DNA from: Bacteroidales bacterium | Lineage (GTDB): Bacteria > Bacteroidota > Bacteroidia > Bacteroidales > S143-33 | Direction of reading: 5' to 3' | DNA: 5,444 nucleotides | Assembly (NCBI GenBank): GCA_027083655.1 | Contig: JALWNS010000177.1 | Span: 1-5,444 of the forward strand | Part shown: piece after piece, positions 1 to 5,444 of the stretch | Layout: every line of letters starts with the position of its first letter | Position numbering within the stretch: position 1 is the first letter of the stretch | Program-made: the position numbers and the translations under genes | The notes under the pieces: generated by a model | Database searches by the model: none | The model's input: only the letters and a program-made list of their open reading frames with translations | What the model was told of the DNA's origin: nothing

Positions 1-380
1 GTATAATACGATAATACAAATCTTCTGGTATAAATGATGGGCTTTCGCAAGCTTGTGTGACATAACCGGCAATCTGTACCTTTACAGTTTCTCCTGATTT
101 TACTCGCTCTTTTAACTTTCTTGGTAAAATTCCTTCATTACATATTATAAAATGAATGGTAAATCCTTCAGGGGCGTAAAAAAGCCCATACATATTATTA
201 TAATAGTGGTCAAATGTATCTAACTGTACTTTATAATATAAATCTACAACAAACTCATCCGACCAATGAATTGTCATAAATAATGCCATTACAGCCACAT
301 TCATCCTGATATTTTGATCCGCAGGCTGAAAATAAAATTGCTGTGACAATCAGCAAAATTGCAAATTTCAGGTATTTCAT
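1..380 (-). pseudogene. Small lipoprotein gene, frameshifted and cut by the window edge
   Basis: I do not recognise the family. Read leftward from the ATG at 380-378, the first frame gives a clear lipoprotein signal peptide: MKYLKFAILL, a hydrophobic core, then the lipobox LFSAC with Cys20 as the lipidation site. It continues with a Cys-rich stretch (DECGCNG) and hits TGA at 257-255 after 42 codons. From 259 to the left edge a second frame is open and looks like folded protein (it starts DEFVVDLYYK and holds GILPRKLKERVKSGETVKV), but its own upstream part (from an ATG at 304) has no signal peptide. Removing one base near 259-260 (a GG pair) joins the frames smoothly as NSLVDEFVVDL. I infer one extra base: a true frameshift mutation or a sequencing error. 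The alternative is two overlapping genes. The C-terminus is outside the window. Confidence 0.6.
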
Positions 381-578
381 AATTATTAATTTTTAGTTAA
401 TACTAAATTATATTGCCAAAATCAAGGTTCCGTTGATTTTAATAATATAATATTAAGTATTTTTTTGAAATATGTCAATTGTTATTTTTGTTTTTAATAA
501 AAAGTTTATTGGTTCCTGCTAAAGTCTAAAACTTGCTTGATTGTTTGTTGTAAAAGTGGAATTTCAAAAATCGGTAGA
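381..578. other. AT-rich intergenic region without a gene
   Basis: This stretch lies upstream of the lipoprotein start and downstream of the tRNA terminator. It is very AT-rich with several runs of A or T and short AT inverted repeats near 441-456. It must hold the promoter of the lipoprotein gene, but I found no good TTG-N20-TAnnTTTG match. The nearest -7-like string on the minus strand is TAATTTAG close to the gene, without a TTG at the right distance. I see no coding potential. Confidence 0.6.
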
Positions 579-611
579 GACTTCAGGAAGACCTGAAAAG
601 TCGGGTTTTTT
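579..611 (+). terminator. Weak hairpin with T-run on the plus strand
   Basis: GACTT-CAGG (579-587) pairs with CCTG-AA-AAGTC (592-602), leaving two bulged A, with loop AAGA. It is followed by GGG and six T (606-611). The form is that of an intrinsic terminator read rightward, yet no plus-strand gene lies upstream in the window. It may act as a block against antisense transcription into the tRNA, or the hairpin may serve as a back-up stop for the leftward tRNA transcript, where the T-run after it is poorer. The role is inference. Confidence 0.35.
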
Positions 612-614
612 CAC

Positions 615-645
615 AAAAAAAAGCCGAGCCAGTGGACTCGGCTTT
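615..645 (-). terminator. Intrinsic terminator of the tRNA-Glu transcript
   Basis: Read on the minus strand, AAAGCCGAG (645-637) and CTCGGCTTT (628-620) form a perfect 9-bp stem with an 8-nt loop. The stem runs into eight T at 622-615. It begins 3 nt after the tRNA 3' end, which fits a dedicated terminator for the tRNA transcript. Confidence 0.85.
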
Positions 646-647
646 AG

Positions 648-720
648 CACCCCCACGGGGACTCGAACCCCGGTCTCCAGACTGAGAATCTGGCATCCTA
701 GGCCACTAGACGATGGGGGC
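648..720 (-). tRNA. tRNA-Glu, anticodon CTC
   Basis: A 73-nt cloverleaf on the minus strand. The acceptor stem is GCCCCCA (720-714) with TGGGGGT (655-649), the first pair being G-T, and G at 648 is the discriminator base, as is usual for tRNA-Glu. The D arm GTCTAGTGG and the T arm CGGGG-TTCGAGT-CCCCG (672-656) are standard. The anticodon stem CCAGA/TCTGG closes the 7-nt loop TTCTCAG, which puts CTC at 686-684, reading the Glu codon GAG. CCA is not encoded; the next bases are CTA. A promoter lies 19 nt upstream and a terminator directly downstream, so it can be expressed alone, although read-through from the genes upstream on the same strand is possible. Other tRNAs do not appear nearby. Confidence 0.96.
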
Positions 721-738
721 GTCTTGTTTTGTCGCAGG

Positions 739-769
739 CAAAAGTAGATAATTTTATTTTTTTGTGCAA
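739..769 (-). promoter_or_regulatory. Bacteroidota-type promoter for tRNA-Glu
   Basis: On the minus strand TTG (769-767) is followed by a 20-nt AT-rich spacer and TACTTTTG (746-739). This matches the primary sigma consensus known for Bacteroidota (TTG, 19-21 nt, TAnnTTTG) at every fixed position. Transcription would start near 733-736, about 14 nt before the mature tRNA 5' end at 720. It is the best promoter match in the window and a good marker for the phylum. Confidence 0.8.
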
Positions 770-793
770 GAGCTGTGGGTAAAATTTTTGTCT

Positions 794-1195
794 TTAGGCT
801 GTATTTGATTGATTTTCTTGTGTTTGTGAAAGAAATTCTTGTGTCCGTGTCTTTATCTGGGATTTGATTTTTCGCTGACACTGGTTATCGCGGGCTATTA
901 GTAGCGTGCTTATTGACATTGCAGCAAGCCAGATGTAGAATTTTATCTGGGTTCTTAAGTGTAAACCTGCAATTGCAAGTATTATTTCTTCTAGTGTGTA
1001 TAAAAGCAGGGCTACCACGGCAAGCAGGTAGATGTTATCCCACCAACGCCGCACCTTGACACCGTTTTGGGTAATCCGCACAATATAGGGGTCGCTTTGT
1101 TCTAATACGATGATCTTGTTTTTGCGGATGCTCACGTTTGTATAAAAGCCTGATAGAAAGTCTGCCAGGCTCTGGAGACGGTCTGATTGCTTCAT
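794..1195 (-). CDS. Small protein with two membrane segments, unknown function
   Basis: A 133-residue protein I do not recognise. Residues 1-50 look soluble and partly beta-stranded (KNKIIVLEQS, YIVRITQNG), followed by a basic WW motif (VRRWWDN, 47-53). Two hydrophobic segments follow at about 55-78 and 84-101; the first contains an acidic EE pair at 69-70. The C-terminal 30 residues are charged and Gln-rich, probably cytoplasmic. The start codon overlaps the stop of the upstream amidotransferase gene in ATGA (1195-1192), so translation is probably coupled and the two products may act together at the envelope. No terminator is visible between its stop and the tRNA promoter. The reading frame is convincing because of this overlap and the membrane pattern. 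Function is not known. Confidence 0.75.
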   Translation of the reverse strand: MKQSDRLQSLADFLSGFYTNVSIRKNKIIVLEQSDPYIVRITQNGVKVRRWWDNIYLLAVVALLLYTLEEIILAIAGLHLRTQIKFYIWLAAMSISTLLIARDNQCQRKIKSQIKTRTQEFLSQTQENQSNTA

Positions 1196-1965
1196 TTCCT
1201 GTTGTTTTTGTGTGCTCTGACTTTGTGCAGGAAAAAGTCACGTATCCTGTAGCTCATAGGTGAGCTATAGTCCATTCCTTCGGGATGCCATTGTAATGTG
1301 AGAATAAATTGCCTTGTAGTATCCACGGGCGCGCAAGCTTCTATTACTGAGTCGGCAGCGTATGCCATAACTTGTAAATTTTTGCCTACTTGTTTTACTG
1401 CCTGGTGATGGTTAGATCTTACCAGTCCGCTATCAACTTTTACTATGTTGTGTAGGTAAGAATCTGGTTTTATGTAAACCATGTGCATAGTGGCATGACC
1501 ATCCTTGCGGTGCAGTGTGTCTGAGCCAATGTCCTGTGGTATGTCCACGATGAGTGAACCTCCCAATGCAACATTAATTATTTGATGTCCTCGGCAGATA
1601 CCTAGCAAGGGTATTTTGTGCTCCACTGCATAGTTTATTAGCATAATCTCCAGGCTATCGCGATAGTCGTTGATTGTGCCGCAACGCTTTCTTTCCTCTG
1701 GTTTGCCGTAGAGTGCAGGGTTAATGTCTTCTCCCCCGGTTATTATGATTCCATCAGCTTGTTTTAGCAAAGAGAGGATACTATCGCGGTCGCGCATTCC
1801 GTAAACAGAAATTATGTTGATATTACTATCGCCCGACATTAACCAGTGGTGAAAAGCCTGGCTTTTGTATTCTTTAGATACGAGAATTAGAGGTCTGTCG
1901 TCTTGGTTGCATGAGATGAGCAGTAATATTGCTAGAATAAATGTCAGCGGTACAAGTCGTTTCAT
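1192..1965 (-). CDS. Exported lipoprotein, class I glutamine amidotransferase / peptidase C26 (PuuD-like)
   Basis: A 257-residue protein. Residues 1-18 are a lipoprotein signal peptide ending in lipobox LLIS-C19, so the enzyme is anchored outside the cytoplasm. The rest is a gamma-glutamyl hydrolase fold: ITGGEDINP (75-83), the nucleophile elbow GICRGHQ with Cys124, NVALGGSLIVD (131-141), NHHQAV (185-190), and QWHPEG (225-230) holding His227 and Glu229. This completes the Cys-His-Glu triad. PuuD and other C26 members hydrolyse gamma-glutamyl amide bonds, such as gamma-glutamyl-GABA. The substrate here is not known, and an exported enzyme could instead act on gamma-glutamyl peptides or cell wall fragments (inference). 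NQDDR directly after Cys19 resembles the acidic surface-export signal of Bacteroidota lipoproteins. It is the first gene of a two-gene unit with the membrane protein downstream. Confidence 0.9.
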   Translation of the reverse strand: MKRLVPLTFILAILLLISCNQDDRPLILVSKEYKSQAFHHWLMSGDSNINIISVYGMRDRDSILSLLKQADGIIITGGEDINPALYGKPEERKRCGTINDYRDSLEIMLINYAVEHKIPLLGICRGHQIINVALGGSLIVDIPQDIGSDTLHRKDGHATMHMVYIKPDSYLHNIVKVDSGLVRSNHHQAVKQVGKNLQVMAYAADSVIEACAPVDTTRQFILTLQWHPEGMDYSSPMSYRIRDFFLHKVRAHKNNRK

Positions 1966-1984
1966 TTTATTGTGTTTTGTAAAA

Positions 1985-2014
1985 TTGTGATTAAATTTAG
2001 AAAAAATATTTTAA
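1985..2014 (+). promoter_or_regulatory. Candidate promoter in the divergent spacer
   Basis: The 67-nt gap 1966-2032 separates two divergent genes and should hold promoters for both. Rightward, TTG (1985-1987), 19 nt, and TATTTTAA (2007-2014) match the Bacteroidota pattern TTG-N19-21-TAnnTTTG except at the last two bases. This would give a leader of about 12 nt before the thioesterase ATG. Leftward I see only TAAATTTA (1999-1992), without a TTG at the right distance. The call is tentative. Confidence 0.3.
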
Positions 2015-2032
2015 TGTTAAAAAATAAGGCTT

Positions 2033-2425
2033 ATGTATAAGAAGCAACCAACACCAAGAGAGGTTTTTGTACTGGAAAAAATTGTCGAAGAGCGTGATAC
2101 TGCCACAGCTTATGGTTCTGGAGGAGTGGATGTTTTTGCCACCCCAGCTATGATTTCTTTGATGGAGAATACATGTTTGCGTCTTATAGCTCCTTTTCTA
2201 GAGAATGGTTGGACTACTGTAGGTACAGAGGTGAGTGTTAAGCATATCAAAGCCACACCTGTGGGAATGAAAGTAAGGTGTAAAGCCCGTCTGGTGGAAG
2301 TAAGCGGGCCAAAGTTGAAATTCGAAGTAGAAGCTTTTGATGAGCAGGGAAAGATAGGATTTGGTACTCATAAGCGTTATGTTGTCAACCTGGAGCAATT
2401 TTTGAGAAATGTTTACAAAGAATGA
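2033..2425 (+). CDS. Hotdog-fold acyl-CoA thioesterase, FlK-like
   Basis: A 130-residue cytoplasmic protein of the length usual for single-hotdog thioesterases. Key segments are ATPAMISLMENT (36-47), KHIKATPVGM (70-79) and GTHKRYVV (111-118). From memory, the catalytic residues of fluoroacetyl-CoA thioesterase FlK are Thr42, Glu50 and His76; Thr37, Glu45 and His71 here keep the same spacing, five positions earlier. Gly64 and Arg115 also match FlK Gly69 and Arg120. The FlK gating Phe36 falls on Gly31, so fluoroacetyl-CoA specificity is not supported, and a general acyl-CoA cleaning role is more likely. Family members usually form dimers. The ATG at 2033 is the first after an in-frame stop at 2018-2020. 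The stop is 3 nt before the phosphatase gene, so the two are surely co-transcribed and probably coupled in translation. Confidence 0.88.
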   Translation: MYKKQPTPREVFVLEKIVEERDTATAYGSGGVDVFATPAMISLMENTCLRLIAPFLENGWTTVGTEVSVKHIKATPVGMKVRCKARLVEVSGPKLKFEVEAFDEQGKIGFGTHKRYVVNLEQFLRNVYKE

Positions 2426-2428
2426 CAC

Positions 2429-3829
2429 ATGCTGGAGAAAATTCTAAACATAGGCATCAATCCCGGTGATAACCTTTATTGGCAGAAACGTAAGAGGTTT
2501 CTCAATAGTGTTGTGCTTTTTTCTATTGTCTTAGGGCTTTTCATGTCTTTGGTTAATGGAACAGTATATGCAATAGATGGTCATGGATTAGCTCCCTTTT
2601 GCCTTGATTTGTCTGTTAGTGTACTTTTGTTGTTGGTTTTTGTAGCGCATAGCAAACTTGGATATGGTTTTGCAGCTTGGTTGTATCTGATTTTAGTTGC
2701 TATCTTTATAACTGTTTTTTCTTTATTGGTTAAGCATGTTGATATTGAGTATTTTTTGCTCGTTTTAATGGTTTTCGGTTTTGCATTTTTTGATAGCTAC
2801 ACGAATATTATTATTTCGGGCCTAATAAATTTTGGGTTATTTGCTTTTGTCAAAGTTTTTGAGGAAAAGATTAGTTTCCCTTCATCTACCTTGGCTCTTA
2901 TGCCTATGTCCCCTATTAATCCCAACCACATCATTATGTTTCTTGCTATGGCTTTGCTTGTGTGGACAATGAAAAGGGAGGCAATGCTTTCTGGCCAAAT
3001 TATAAGAAAGCAAAACAATGAATTACTGAAGAAGAACAAGGAACTGAATTTGCAAAAACAAATGGTAGAGACATTATATAATAATTTGATTGATAGTATT
3101 GCTTATGCACAAAGAATTCAATTTTCGTTTTTTCCTTCTCGCCAACAGCTCAATGCCAGGTTAGGAGATTATGGATTGGTATTTTTACCCAAGGAAGGAA
3201 TAAGTGGCGATTTTTATATGTTATACAGATTAGGAGAAGATGATGTTTTTGTGTTAGGTGATTGTACAGGACACGGTATGTCAGGTTCGCTTTTGTCAAT
3301 AATGTTTATGGTTACTTTAAAACAAGTTTTTGAGAAAGCTAATATTAATGATTGGAGCCTTGTGGACATTCTAGAGAATATGCGTCGTGAGATAAAAGAT
3401 GATCTACGCTACTTCTCACAAGAGAGGGCCGAAGGAGCAGATCTGGCGATTGTAAGAATATCCCGTGATAAGAAGAAATTGATATTTGCCGGTGCCAATA
3501 TGGATATGTTCTTAATACGCAGTGGGGTTATGTATATTTTTAAGGGGATAAAGTCTCCTATTGGATTTTATTTCAAGGAGTTAGACTTTGAACAGGATGA
3601 ATTCGAACTTGAGCCAGGCGATAGGATTGTATTGTTCACAGATGGAATGGTTGATCAGATAAGTCCTCAAGGCCGCCGTTTTTCTACTGCTAAATTCAAG
3701 AAAATCTTACTCGATACAGCAGAAATGAAGCCTTCTGAGCAGGCTAGTCTGTTGTTAGACAAGTTTTTAGAATGGAAAGGTGATTACCTCCAGACCGACG
3801 ATGTGACAATGATTATTTTTGACGTCTAG
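2429..3829 (+). CDS. Membrane-bound SpoIIE/PP2C-type Ser/Thr phosphatase
   Basis: A 466-residue protein in three parts. Residues about 26-182 hold six hydrophobic segments (near 26-48, 57-73, 79-100, 106-121, 125-145, 166-182), an unrecognised sensor-like membrane region. Residues 188-225 form a charged coiled coil ending in DSIAYAQRIQ, a linker often seen before such catalytic domains. Residues 230-466 are the phosphatase: GISGDFY (Asp261), GDCTGHGMSG (278 onward), LFTDGMVDQ (Asp405) and QTDDVTM (Asp457/458). These are the metal-binding acids of the PP2C fold, all present, so it should be active. The family dephosphorylates phospho-Ser/Thr proteins, often anti-sigma antagonists of the STAS type; no such partner lies in this window. 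The C-terminal end meets the convergent helicase gene, and the TAG stop is within a CTAG shared by both genes. Confidence 0.93.
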   Translation: MLEKILNIGINPGDNLYWQKRKRFLNSVVLFSIVLGLFMSLVNGTVYAIDGHGLAPFCLDLSVSVLLLLVFVAHSKLGYGFAAWLYLILVAIFITVFSLLVKHVDIEYFLLVLMVFGFAFFDSYTNIIISGLINFGLFAFVKVFEEKISFPSSTLALMPMSPINPNHIIMFLAMALLVWTMKREAMLSGQIIRKQNNELLKKNKELNLQKQMVETLYNNLIDSIAYAQRIQFSFFPSRQQLNARLGDYGLVFLPKEGISGDFYMLYRLGEDDVFVLGDCTGHGMSGSLLSIMFMVTLKQVFEKANINDWSLVDILENMRREIKDDLRYFSQERAEGADLAIVRISRDKKKLIFAGANMDMFLIRSGVMYIFKGIKSPIGFYFKELDFEQDEFELEPGDRIVLFTDGMVDQISPQGRRFSTAKFKKILLDTAEMKPSEQASLLLDKFLEWKGDYLQTDDVTMIIFDV

Positions 3830-5235
3830 TCTTCTAAGAATGATTGGTGAAAATTAACTAGATAGACTTGGTTTGTTGCTCGTGTGATGGCAGTATAGAG
3901 CCATCTTAGATATTCACGGTCGGCATTTTGGGGGGTGAAGTATGTTTGGTCAATGAATACAGTATGCCACTGCCCACCCTGGGCTTTATGACAGGTCACA
4001 GCATAGGCAAATTTTATCTGTAGCGCGTTGAAAAACTCATTTTTCTTAACCTTTAAAATCCGTTGATATGACGAAGGTAAATGTCCATAGTCTTCCATTA
4101 CTTTGTTAAACAACTCCTTGTAGTCATCATACGGCATAGCGGGGGTGTCCATCATAAGAGTATCCAGGAGAACCAGGGCGTCTATCTGTGCACCATAATC
4201 TTGCAAATCCAGTCCCACGCGTGCAAAGTGGAGGTCATAAATATCATGAAAGGAATAAATAGCCGAGATGCGACCTATATCACCATTAGCAATAAATCCA
4301 GTACGGTTGTCTGTCCAGTAATAATTATTTTTAACCACCATAACCAAATCATCTACACTGATCATCTCCTCACGAAAGAGTATTTTGCTACGGATACCTG
4401 CGTTGTAGCGGTTGGCCATCTTGTTGGATCGCGTTATGACCAGGGTGTTTTCTAGACCAACCGTGTCGTATGCTTGTTCGAGTTTTTCGGTTAATTCCAT
4501 TCCTGTTATTGCCACGAAATCGTCAAATCCACGTGTGCGGAATTTGGGTAATGCCTTTTCATCCTGTGGGTTGTCAATCATGTTGCGCAATAGGGTTGCG
4601 TTGTATAGTATGCCGCTATTTTCTGCCTGTCGTACTACTTGCGACAGATGCGACCGCATGATTTCGAAACCCATTGAATCGTAGTAATATGGGTCAAGGG
4701 CAGGAGACAGGTTTAGACCTACAGGTGGTAGCTGTGCTGTATCTCCCACGACAATGAGCTTGCAATTTTTGCCAGAATAAACGTATTCGAGCAAGTCATC
4801 GAGCAGGCGGCCAGATCCGAAAAAGTTATTTTCACCTTCCTGGTTGCTAATCATTGATGCCTCGTCTACGATAAACACAGTATTTTTTTGTTTATTTGGT
4901 GCTAACACAAATCCTGCAAAAAGATTGTTCGGGGACTTTGGCTTGTAAATTTTACGGTGTATAGTGAATGCTCTTTTGCGGGCATAACGTGATAGAACCT
5001 TGGCGGCCCGCCCCGTAGGGGCTAGCAATACAGTGTTGACACTGTATTGCTTTAGTGCGCGCACTAAGGCCGCCATGAGACTTGTCTTGCCTGTGCCTGC
5101 GTAGCCTGTGAGTATGAATACGTTTCGTCCGGATGAGTGTAGGAACTCTTCTATTTTGTCCAATGCCCGGACCTGATCTGTATTTGGAGTATATGGTAAT
5201 AATTTGCGGACTATCTGGGTAAATTTCTCGGGCAT
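3826..5235 (-). CDS. SF1 DNA helicase, RecD/Dda-like
   Basis: A 469-residue ATP-driven helicase with all main SF1 motifs: Q motif around Gln21, Walker A GYAGTGKTS (44-52, Lys50), motif Ia LLAPTGRAAKVL (70-81), Walker B VDEASM (123-128), motif III GDTAQLPPVG (164-173), VVRQ (200-203), VITRSN (266-271), AYAVTCHKAQGGQW (410-423) and YTAITRA (447-453, Arg452). The length and lack of an N-terminal OB domain resemble phage T4 Dda and the short RecD-like helicases rather than RecD2. The family moves 5' to 3' on single-stranded DNA, so a role in repair or replication restart is likely. It is not the RecD subunit of a RecBCD complex, as no recB or recC gene is near. The start lies 5 nt after the stop of the gene upstream. 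Codons 54-79 carry a striking set of inverted repeats, annotated separately. The stop overlaps the phosphatase gene by 4 bp. Confidence 0.93.
   Translation of the reverse strand: MPEKFTQIVRKLLPYTPNTDQVRALDKIEEFLHSSGRNVFILTGYAGTGKTSLMAALVRALKQYSVNTVLLAPTGRAAKVLSRYARKRAFTIHRKIYKPKSPNNLFAGFVLAPNKQKNTVFIVDEASMISNQEGENNFFGSGRLLDDLLEYVYSGKNCKLIVVGDTAQLPPVGLNLSPALDPYYYDSMGFEIMRSHLSQVVRQAENSGILYNATLLRNMIDNPQDEKALPKFRTRGFDDFVAITGMELTEKLEQAYDTVGLENTLVITRSNKMANRYNAGIRSKILFREEMISVDDLVMVVKNNYYWTDNRTGFIANGDIGRISAIYSFHDIYDLHFARVGLDLQDYGAQIDALVLLDTLMMDTPAMPYDDYKELFNKVMEDYGHLPSSYQRILKVKKNEFFNALQIKFAYAVTCHKAQGGQWHTVFIDQTYFTPQNADREYLRWLYTAITRATNQVYLVNFHQSFLED
5001..5075. repeat. Nested inverted repeats forming a potential cloverleaf inside the helicase gene
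   Basis: Four perfect inverted repeats fit together as a four-way junction. The outer stem is TGGCGGCC (5001-5008) with GGCCGCCA (5068-5075), 8 bp. Inside are GCCCC-GTA-GGGGC (5010-5022, 5 bp); a 13-bp repeat with arms 5024-5036 and 5039-5051 around TG; and a 16-bp palindrome at 5052-5067 centred on GCGCGC. Only 7 of 75 bases are unpaired. In RNA the two tight hairpins would open to 12 and 6 bp with 4-nt loops. The stretch encodes helicase residues 54-79, including motif Ia, which reads as normal family sequence, so this is not an inserted element but codon choice. It may act as an mRNA structure, a DNA cruciform or a binding site; the function is unknown. Confidence 0.8.
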
Positions 5236-5240
5236 AAATC

Positions 5241-5444
5241 TTAGAAGCTAATAGTTTCGTATCCAATGTATTTATTAATCAAGGCAGGAAATTGTGAAAG
5301 CAGTTCGGTTACATGTATGACATCGAGTTCTTCTAAGGCAGCTTGTAATTTTTCTGCATAAGCTCTAAGGTCATTAAGATTGAATTTATTTCCAATAGCT
5401 TGTATACGTTCAATAAAGCTCTTTATCATAACAAAAGATAAAGC
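5241..5444 (-). CDS. C-terminal end of a larger protein, possibly a signalling kinase
   Basis: The frame is open from the right edge of the window to the TAA at 5243-5241, giving 67 residues. An internal ATG at 5429 could start a 62-residue protein, but residues before it (ALSFV) continue the frame and no ribosome site supports that start, so I take this as a partial gene. The sequence is a helical, hydrophilic tail: IERIQAIGNKFNLNDLRAYAEKL, written here as IERIQAIGNKF then NLNDLRAYAEKL, and later LDVIHVTELLSQFPALI. This pattern resembles the alpha-helical C-terminal tails of Bacteroidota hybrid sensor kinases and response regulators, an identification from memory only. The helicase gene starts 5 nt downstream, so both are probably in one transcript. 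Confidence 0.6.
   Translation of the reverse strand, partial: ALSFVMIKSFIERIQAIGNKFNLNDLRAYAEKLQAALEELDVIHVTELLSQFPALINKYIGYETISF

Noticed and set aside
455..478. Sigma70-like TTGACA and AT-rich -10 on the minus strand upstream of the lipoprotein
   Set aside because: Bacteroidota do not use the TTGACA/TATAAT pattern, and the region is so AT-rich that such matches are expected.
541..881. Open frames on both strands across the tRNA-Glu gene and its terminator
   Set aside because: They cover a certain tRNA and its terminator, and their products have low-complexity or tRNA-derived sequence with no protein features.
1035..1241. 68-codon minus-strand frame
   Set aside because: It is a shadow of the two overlapping minus-strand genes and has no family resemblance or start context.
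1250..1267. 7-bp inverted repeat TAGCTCA-TAGG-TGAGCTA in the amidotransferase gene
   Set aside because: A repeat of this size is expected by chance about once in a window of this length, has no T-run and lies within coding sequence.
2198..3039. Minus-strand frames opposite the thioesterase and phosphatase
   Set aside because: They are antisense to well-supported genes and show no motifs.
4081..4684. Plus-strand frames opposite the helicase
   Set aside because: The helicase frame has every SF1 motif; these antisense frames have Cys-rich, unstructured products.
5001..5075. The cloverleaf as a tRNA gene or tRNA-like remnant
   Set aside because: Although 75 nt long with four stems, it lacks a 7-nt anticodon loop, T-loop and D-loop sequences, and its loops are too short.
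4952..5266. 104-codon minus-strand frame overlapping the helicase start
   Set aside because: It is in another frame than Walker A and motif Ia and is a shadow.

Overview
The window reads as a piece of a Bacteroidota chromosome. The clearest sign is a promoter of the Bacteroidota type (TTG, 20 nt, TACTTTTG) placed just upstream of a tRNA gene. Further signs are AT-rich spacers, few purine-rich ribosome sites, lipoprotein signal peptides, and a membrane SpoIIE-type phosphatase of a form common in that phylum. Order and genus cannot be told from this sequence.

Layout from left to right. Positions 1-380 (minus) hold a small lipoprotein gene whose N-terminal and C-terminal parts lie in different frames; it runs off the left edge and looks frameshifted. 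Positions 381-647 carry no gene except two hairpins, one of them the terminator of the next gene. Positions 648-720 (minus) are tRNA-Glu with anticodon CTC, with its own promoter at 739-769. Positions 794-1965 (minus) are a two-gene unit joined by an ATGA overlap: an exported lipoprotein of the class I glutamine amidotransferase / peptidase C26 family, followed by a small protein with two membrane segments. A 67-nt divergent spacer separates this from a plus-strand pair: a FlK-like hotdog thioesterase (2033-2425) and, 3 nt later, a six-helix membrane protein with a SpoIIE/PP2C phosphatase domain (2429-3829). This pair runs tail to tail into a minus-strand SF1 helicase of the RecD/Dda kind (3826-5235); both stop codons sit in one shared CTAG. 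The helicase lies 5 nt downstream of the 3' end of another gene that enters from the right edge (5241-5444), probably the tail of a signalling protein.

Most of this is ordinary chromosomal housekeeping and signalling; there is no insertion sequence, CRISPR array or phage module. The strongest unexplained signal is inside the helicase gene. Positions 5001-5075 fold on paper into a complete four-stem cloverleaf (stems of 8, 5, 13 and 8 bp, 68 of 75 bases paired), laid over codons for a conserved helicase motif. Helicase and phosphatase transcripts must also overlap at their 3' ends, since no terminator fits between them.
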